64,000 nucleotides of DNA from Bugulina stolonifera. Taxonomy: Eukaryota; Bryozoa; Gymnolaemata; Cheilostomatida; Bugulidae. Below the pieces are notes generated by a model. The model made no database searches. It was given only the letters and a program-made list of their open reading frames with translations, and was not told the DNA's origin. Positions within the stretch are counted from its first letter, which is position 1; each line of letters opens with the position of its first letter. The DNA is taken from positions 10,427,501 through 10,491,500 of the forward strand of contig OW285196.1 in NCBI GenBank assembly GCA_935421135.1. The letters are read 5' to 3'. Of this stretch, positions 58,252 to 64,000 are shown in pieces. Position numbers and translations under genes: made by a program.

Positions 58252-61200
58252 TTATTCACAACTTTCATCCTGTATTGTAATACTTTTATGAGGTGTAATG
58301 ACATTCGGTTTCTTCTTTGCTGATCTCCTCATGAAAAAACAGGCAAGGCTGATAACTCCAAATTCTAAGGTCTCGTACAAAGATAATATACTTGCCCCAA
58401 CGCAAAGTCCTAAAGTTCCGCCCAAGTTACCTAGAATTTAAACAATTGATTATGCAATTTCAAATCAACTACATGTATGTTACTATGAAAAATTATAAAA
58501 CTTGAGTCCAAATTTAACCTAATAACTAATTATTTCAGCTTGCTTTTTCAGTAAATCATTGACGTATTTCATCAAAATTGTAGCAGGTACCACTATATAA
58601 GGCATCGAATTATTTATACCCGCTAGTGTTCTATCACTTGAAGATTGAAATGTACATTTGGACTGGGAATAATCATGGGTGTATCAAAGTTAGCATGTCA
58701 CATGGCCTCAGGCTTACCAAGCTTCCGCAGGACGGTCCTTGATTTCCAGCTCAAATTTTGGTGCCCCACCCATCCCAAAACAGACACCCTCTTTCAAATG
58801 TTGAATCTCTCTGATCATCTCCAATCAAACTTGGTAAGCCTGCATGGCTTAATCTGATCAAAGTCACACCTTCAACTGATATGAAAGCAATACCTGAACA
58901 AGTACAATATTGCCAATGTTAAAATTGTTGCTAATATATCGCCGAAGTTGTGTCATCGACATACCTATCACGTCGTAGATATTGTATGGTAAATATTCCT
59001 CTACTTTATGGTAAGACATCTTAGCGTAGAATATGTCAACCGTGATGTAGTTCCTCCTCATTTCATCTACTGTCTCTATATTTTCAGAAATCGAAGAATA
59101 AATATGATTCAGATTTTATACAGGTAATTTTGTATACCAAATAGATTGCTATTAACAAGTTCATAATATTAGCACTTTAGGACCTTAGCCTACAAATTAC
59201 TTAAATTATTCATGCCACGAATAAAGCTAAATACAATTTATAAGGTAATTTGATATGAACATTTCAAATTTGTCACTAAACATAATAAATTTCATTGGCC
59301 TCCATGTACATTGTATGTAAGTTAACCTGGTAATAAGCTGGTAATCAAATAATGGTTGCAAATATAATAGTATTAGGAGGTTTGGCCATTTTCCATATAT
59401 ATATTATATTGTATTTTTAGCAAGGAATTGGTCTGTGAGCAGTCAGAGACTTGTTTCAAATCCATGAAAAAACCAGTCCCTGACTGGGGTTTGAACCCGG
59501 GGCCTCTACGGCACCTAATCGCCTAGCACAGTGAACAGAACATGCTATCACTACACCAGCTAAGCAACCTTAAAAAAGGAAGCTTCACGGATGAGCAGTA
59601 GACATGCTTTGAGCGAACTGCACACGAGGGCACCCCTCTTATGTTCACTGTGCTAGGCGATTAGGTGCCGTAGAGGCCCCGGGTTCAAACCCCAGTCAGG
59701 GACTGGTAATTTCATGGACTTGAAACAAGTCTCTGACTGCTCACAGACAAATTCCTTGCTAAAAATACAATATATATAATAGTATTAGTTATAACTACAC
59801 GAAACTTCCATTTTACTATCGTTCATATTACAAAAGTAGATGCTTTATCTATATTATATTATATTATATTGTATTATGTTATATTATATTTTATTATTAT
59901 ATTATATTATATTGTAGTATATTATATTATATTATATTATATAATATTATATTATATTATATTATATTATATTATATTATATTGTAGTATATTATGTTAT
60001 ATTATATCATATAATATTATATTATATTATATTATATTATATTATATTACATCATACAATGCATTGTGTTATATTATATCCTACCACACCACATTAAATT
60101 ACATTATTATATAATACGCGCATAATATACGTAATATGATATAATATAACATAATACAACACAAGTATAATGACTAATATACATGTATCTCTTACCAGAC
60201 TGATCTCCCTGTTCTAAGATGTAGTTACGACTCTTGGAAATCTGAATGTGGAAATCTTCGATGTATACTCGGAGTCTTTGCATAGGTCTGGACATTTACA
60301 AACCCTCAGACCTTCTGTTACGTCGCCAGGAAATCTATCTGTAAGAGGAACCAATTATGCAGCACTCAGATATTCTGAGAAAACAGGCAGAATACAATAG
60401 ATCTGGTTGCTGTCTAATAACCTCAAGTGTTTTTAAGGGTAACAGTTTAAACTACAAGTACATGTAAATTTATGGAAGCTGAGCTCTTTCATTTTAACTT
60501 GCATATTAATAGCTGTAGCTTCCCACCTCCAGTAATCATGATACCACTTCATGTTACATATTGCATGGGGTGTATACAGTGTATAAAATGCTAGCAGTGA
60601 TTACAGTATATGTAGATCATATTTAATACAATAATGTATTATGACTTTTTAAATCAAGATTAGCATCTTATTCTATCAACAATCTCAAATAGACATAATA
60701 GATTGTATAAGAGTCAAATGGTATACATACATTAATTAGGGGCTTTGGCCATTTTCTATATATTGCATAAAATGTATTTTGTATAAATTTGTATTTGTAT
60801 TTTGTATAAATTCCTTGCTAAAAATGCATTATAAAATATACATAATATTAATATTAGAAGTTATCTTCTCACAATGTACTCTGCTTGGGAATTGAGAGCG
60901 GACAACTTTCTGTTAGGAAGTATGATACATGTACATACATAATATGTAGCTGCTTATTGCACATAGTTTTTAGAATGTACAGTAGATTAAGGATACAACA
61001 CAATATAATTTACAGGTTACACATGATATTTGTCATTTACAATAATGCAAACACATGCATATATATGATGCAGTCGTATACAAGTACATATGTGCTACTG
61101 CTTGCATTACAGTGTATTGAAGATAACAGAGCTGCATATGATTACTTTGTGCAAAACAATCCATGTATACCCTTTACCTAAAGCTGGATTGGAGCAGTAG

Positions 61201-63920
61201 AGCATTTTTGGTAGTGTACACATCTCCGTGTTGTTAAGTGCTACAAGTAATGATTACAATGCATTGACTAGATGAATTTTGACAGTTATATTTATCATGG
61301 ACGCAAACTATTAATGTATCAAATCTGGGGAGAATAAAAAAATTGATTTTATATTGCTACATAGCAGAAGTAGCGAACATTGCTAGATGACCTCATTCTG
61401 GATATAATTTGGTAGATTTTAGATTATAAGTCATGCGATTTTCTCAATCATTCTAATGGTACATGACTTGTATAGATTACTCTACATTGTACATGTAAAA
61501 GTAATGTAATATTTGTTATTATATGGTTGTTGGAGATACTTCTGGCTTACCGGGCTGGAATGGGTCTCTACATCCACACTTGTTTATAACATCAGAAGTT
61601 TGGCATTCCACTTGACAGGCAGAGTATGAATAGTTCTTGTAGTAGTGTAGTGGGTTCTCTAGAGTGTCAGTATCAAAACAATCAGACTTCTTATCATCAG
61701 CTGGTGGAGGGTATCTGATAGTCTACAAGAAGACAATAACAGCAGTACATGTTACATGTTACATGTTATGCAAGTTCATATAATGTAAACCGTAAGCTTG
61801 TGCTAGATCAAAACGGCCAACAAGAATTTATGCTAAAGATATTTTAATGACCTGGAGTTTATAGCTTACTTCCCATATTATCTTGTCAGGGAAGGGGAGC
61901 AAATAGTTTTAATTCAAAGCCCAGGTCCTATCGCTATTGCTACATATTACGTTCATGTAGTAAGTATTATGTACATGTAGTTTCTGCGTAGGAAGTCTGC
62001 TGAATCAGAAAGGAATGACGGTTTTTATGCAGGTCTACCCATGTACATGTATGTGGTATGAAATTGGCCTGGATTGATGTGACAGAGAGATTATAACTCC
62101 CCAGTCATGGAAATGATGATTTAGCATTCGTAAAATTTCCATTTTAGTTCCATTTCCATCCAATTTCACTCTTTCTGGTTAATTACAACTGGGATGGCTG
62201 TAGTCATGCCAGTACAAAGACAGAGAGAGTTTCACTTTCAAAACAGGTACAGAAGAGAACTTGCTCTGTAATTGAATAAGCTGGTTTTCAAATTTCATCA
62301 CATCACATCATACGATTTAGTAGCATTGAACCGTTGGAGGTGATTACAGATTTTGACCATTTTACTTAGTCATACGTATACCATAAGCAAATGCAAATCT
62401 GTCGTATTTGAAGCAGAAGCCATTGTTGAAATATCAGACTTCCTACAAGTCAAGTGGAGAATATTTGGTAGTATTTCTATAGCAATACCTACTTCAGCCT
62501 TATGTAGCATTATAGATGAATGTGTTCCAGGAGTTAAGCCCACACTCATTTCGGTGACCAGTGGAACCTCATGGCTCTCGTGAGACGTCAACTACAAACA
62601 GATTTTTACTTGAGCGACTACAGTTTGACTCATGGTAGACTGGTAAGTTTCAGTAGTAAAGTATGTACATGTATATATGCTAAGCACTTCGTATAGAGGT
62701 ACGAGTACAGTATATATGTACTTCTCAACTAGAGCAACTTAAAAATTAATTTGAGCAAATGCAACGAAGGTAGAATATTCAGTAAAACGAGTTGCTTCTT
62801 ACCGACATGCCCTCTGACTGTGAGTTTGGACCAGTGGTGTATTCCTCTACATTTGTGTTTAGTAGCAATGTTATACCACCAGTTTTACCTGGTGTGGTAG
62901 CCGTCTTCGACCCATCAGAGTTAAATTGGAAACAATATTCTAAAAATGAAGAGTAGACCAGTTGACTCTCTTGAGATCTCCTAATACTGGATTTAATCAA
63001 GTTATATTTAGATGTCATTTATTGACTTTTCTACAAGGTGAAAGGAAGATTGTAACATTAATTGACATCAACTGCAGAGCACACTCACCTCCATCGGTTG
63101 GTTGAACAGTGAAAACTTGAGTGCATGCTGTGTCTTTACCAAATATTCGGCAGTGAATAAATGTCTCATTCATTTGATGAGCAGAACGCTCGAGAAAGTC
63201 TTCAATTTCAAAAGGCTCGAGTAGGTAGATTGTTTCAAGGTCAGGGTCACTCCAGTTGTACCTGTTAAACATGGCCAGACATTTATGTTTACAACGAATA
63301 TTGGCGTATGACAGAGCAACCTACGTGATTATGCTACATCAAAGTACATGACTTGTATATTATATCTGCTAGAAATGTTACTTGCTGAAGTCTTGAAATT
63401 GGTTCAAACTATAAGCGTACAAAAACTATCATCTGACACCAATGTTTTTAAGCAATATCAAGATCCTGGGCTAACCTGAGTGTGTTATATGTATGCACAT
63501 ACAATACAGCCATGATACATAACACACATGCATATACTTTTTATACATATACATGTATAGCATCATAGATACAGCTTTGCATGCAAACATCTATATGGAA
63601 TGAACGGCTAAGGTTTGTTATATTACTATGTGCTAATGCGCGTACAATTATAACGTTGTTCAAATTGTATAATATTGAACGCATATGATTGCAAGCTGTA
63701 CATCATAACATATTTAAATGTAAATTTTACTTTGTTAGTAGTTCTGTGTAGAGTTATATCCAATCAGTACTTACTTAGATGCTGGTGGTGGTACCTCCCT
63801 TGTTATATTGTACAGATCCTTCATGGCCTCTAACAGAACATCTGAATTGAGTGAACTAGCCGTTGTGTTCAGTTCTGATTTCCTCCACAGATTGTTGTTA
63901 CAGATGGTCACAGTGGGAAA
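58252..63920 (-). CDS. DEG/ENaC-type sodium channel subunit, gene 6, 5'-partial with frameshift
   Basis: Visible exons in coding order: 63920-63775, 63261-63089, 62939-62803, 62591-62493, 61722-61551, 61240-61178, 60338-60196, 59075-58965, 58430-58252 (stop TAA). The exons for the N terminus and TM1 lie beyond the window edge. Motifs: FPTVTICNNNLW after TM1; YSYSACQVECQTSDVINKCG; LRVCKCPDLCKDSEYTSKIS; pore NLGGTLGLCVGASILSLYE with a Gly-Ala-Ser filter and Tyr replacing the usual Cys; a longer tail than its neighbours. The exon at 60338-60196 is 143 nt, whereas its counterparts are 138 or 165. Reading in the frame set by the upstream exons meets TAG at about 60214-60216, while the frame needed by the downstream exon is open. 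This indicates a 1-nt indel, so either a young pseudogene or a sequence error. Confidence 0.75.
59421..59768. mobile_element. Foldback element whose arms carry a tRNA-like sequence
   Basis: About 120-bp arms (59421-59540 and 59641-59768) are near-perfect inverted copies containing TAGCAAGGAATT, GTGAGCAGTCAGAGACTTGT, CAGTCCCTGACTGGGGTTTG and CGGCACCTAATCGCCTAGCA, separated by about 100 bp. On the minus strand the left arm plus loop reads TTAGCTGGTGTAGTGATAGC (A box-like) and then CCGGGTTCAAACCCC (B box), a tRNA/SINE head. It lies in an intron of channel gene 6. It could be two head-to-head SINEs or a genuine foldback element. Confidence 0.7.
59842..60110. repeat. ATATT pentanucleotide satellite tract
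   Basis: About 270 bp of TATAT/ATATT repeats with scattered substitutions, in an intron of channel gene 6. Any reading frame here is an artefact. Confidence 0.95.
61752..62492. other. Intron of channel gene 6 with no recognised feature
   Basis: Less AT-rich than most introns but without coding or mobile-element signal that I can support. Confidence 0.4.
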
Positions 63921-64000
63921 CTGGATTAATAATATTACTATAGAGAGTAGACTTGATTGACACTGGTGTTAGATATTTTATGAATGCTTATATGCAGCGC

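Noticed and set aside
59869..60114. Ile/Tyr-rich open frame
   Set aside because: Artefact of the ATATT satellite tract.

Overview
The window is animal nuclear DNA: AT-rich, with many short-exon genes carrying GT-AG introns, tRNA-derived SINEs, foldback elements, a truncated LINE and a DNA transposon of the Maverick/Polinton type. The gene families (DEG/ENaC channels, EGF/EB-like secreted protein), short introns and very frequent ACATGT/GTACATGTAC palindromes fit a marine invertebrate. A demosponge such as Amphimedon is my best guess, but the sequence alone does not settle it.

Layout. 277-5910 (+) is a ten-exon secreted protein built of cysteine-rich EGF/EB-like modules, one per phase-1 exon. 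8407-15050 (+), 16459-25985 (-), 29369-36150 (-), 40929-46306 (-) and 58252-63920+ (-, running off the window) are five paralogous DEG/ENaC-type amiloride-sensitive/acid-sensing sodium channel subunits. The four complete genes each have eleven coding exons with nearly identical lengths and phases, so they form a tandemly expanded cluster. Genes 4 and 5 are the most recent pair and share flanking intergenic DNA, so the duplicated unit was about 10 kb. Gene 6 carries an apparent 1-nt frameshift in one exon. A nested LINE/DNA-element insertion sits in the spacer between genes 4 and 5.

Between genes 5 and 6 lies the most interesting object: a compact 9.7-kb GC-richer element (48084-57782) bounded by about 544-bp terminal inverted repeats that begin AG and end CT, and by a perfect 6-bp target duplication AATAGT. 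These are Polinton hallmarks. It encodes a protein-primed-type family B DNA polymerase with zinc fingers (- strand, four exons) and, divergently, a lysine-rich protein with two similar C-terminal domains that look like OB-fold ssDNA-binding modules (+ strand, two exons). Between the two promoters is a 0.75-kb giant inverted repeat made of about 24 copies of a 31-bp unit. No integrase, packaging ATPase, protease or capsid gene could be seen. It therefore looks like a minimal replication-only Polinton derivative: polymerase plus putative ssDNA-binding protein plus a candidate origin/bidirectional control region, probably integrated with help from a full-length relative.

Exon boundaries were inferred by reading splice sites and by comparison among the five channel paralogues; no alignment or database search was run.
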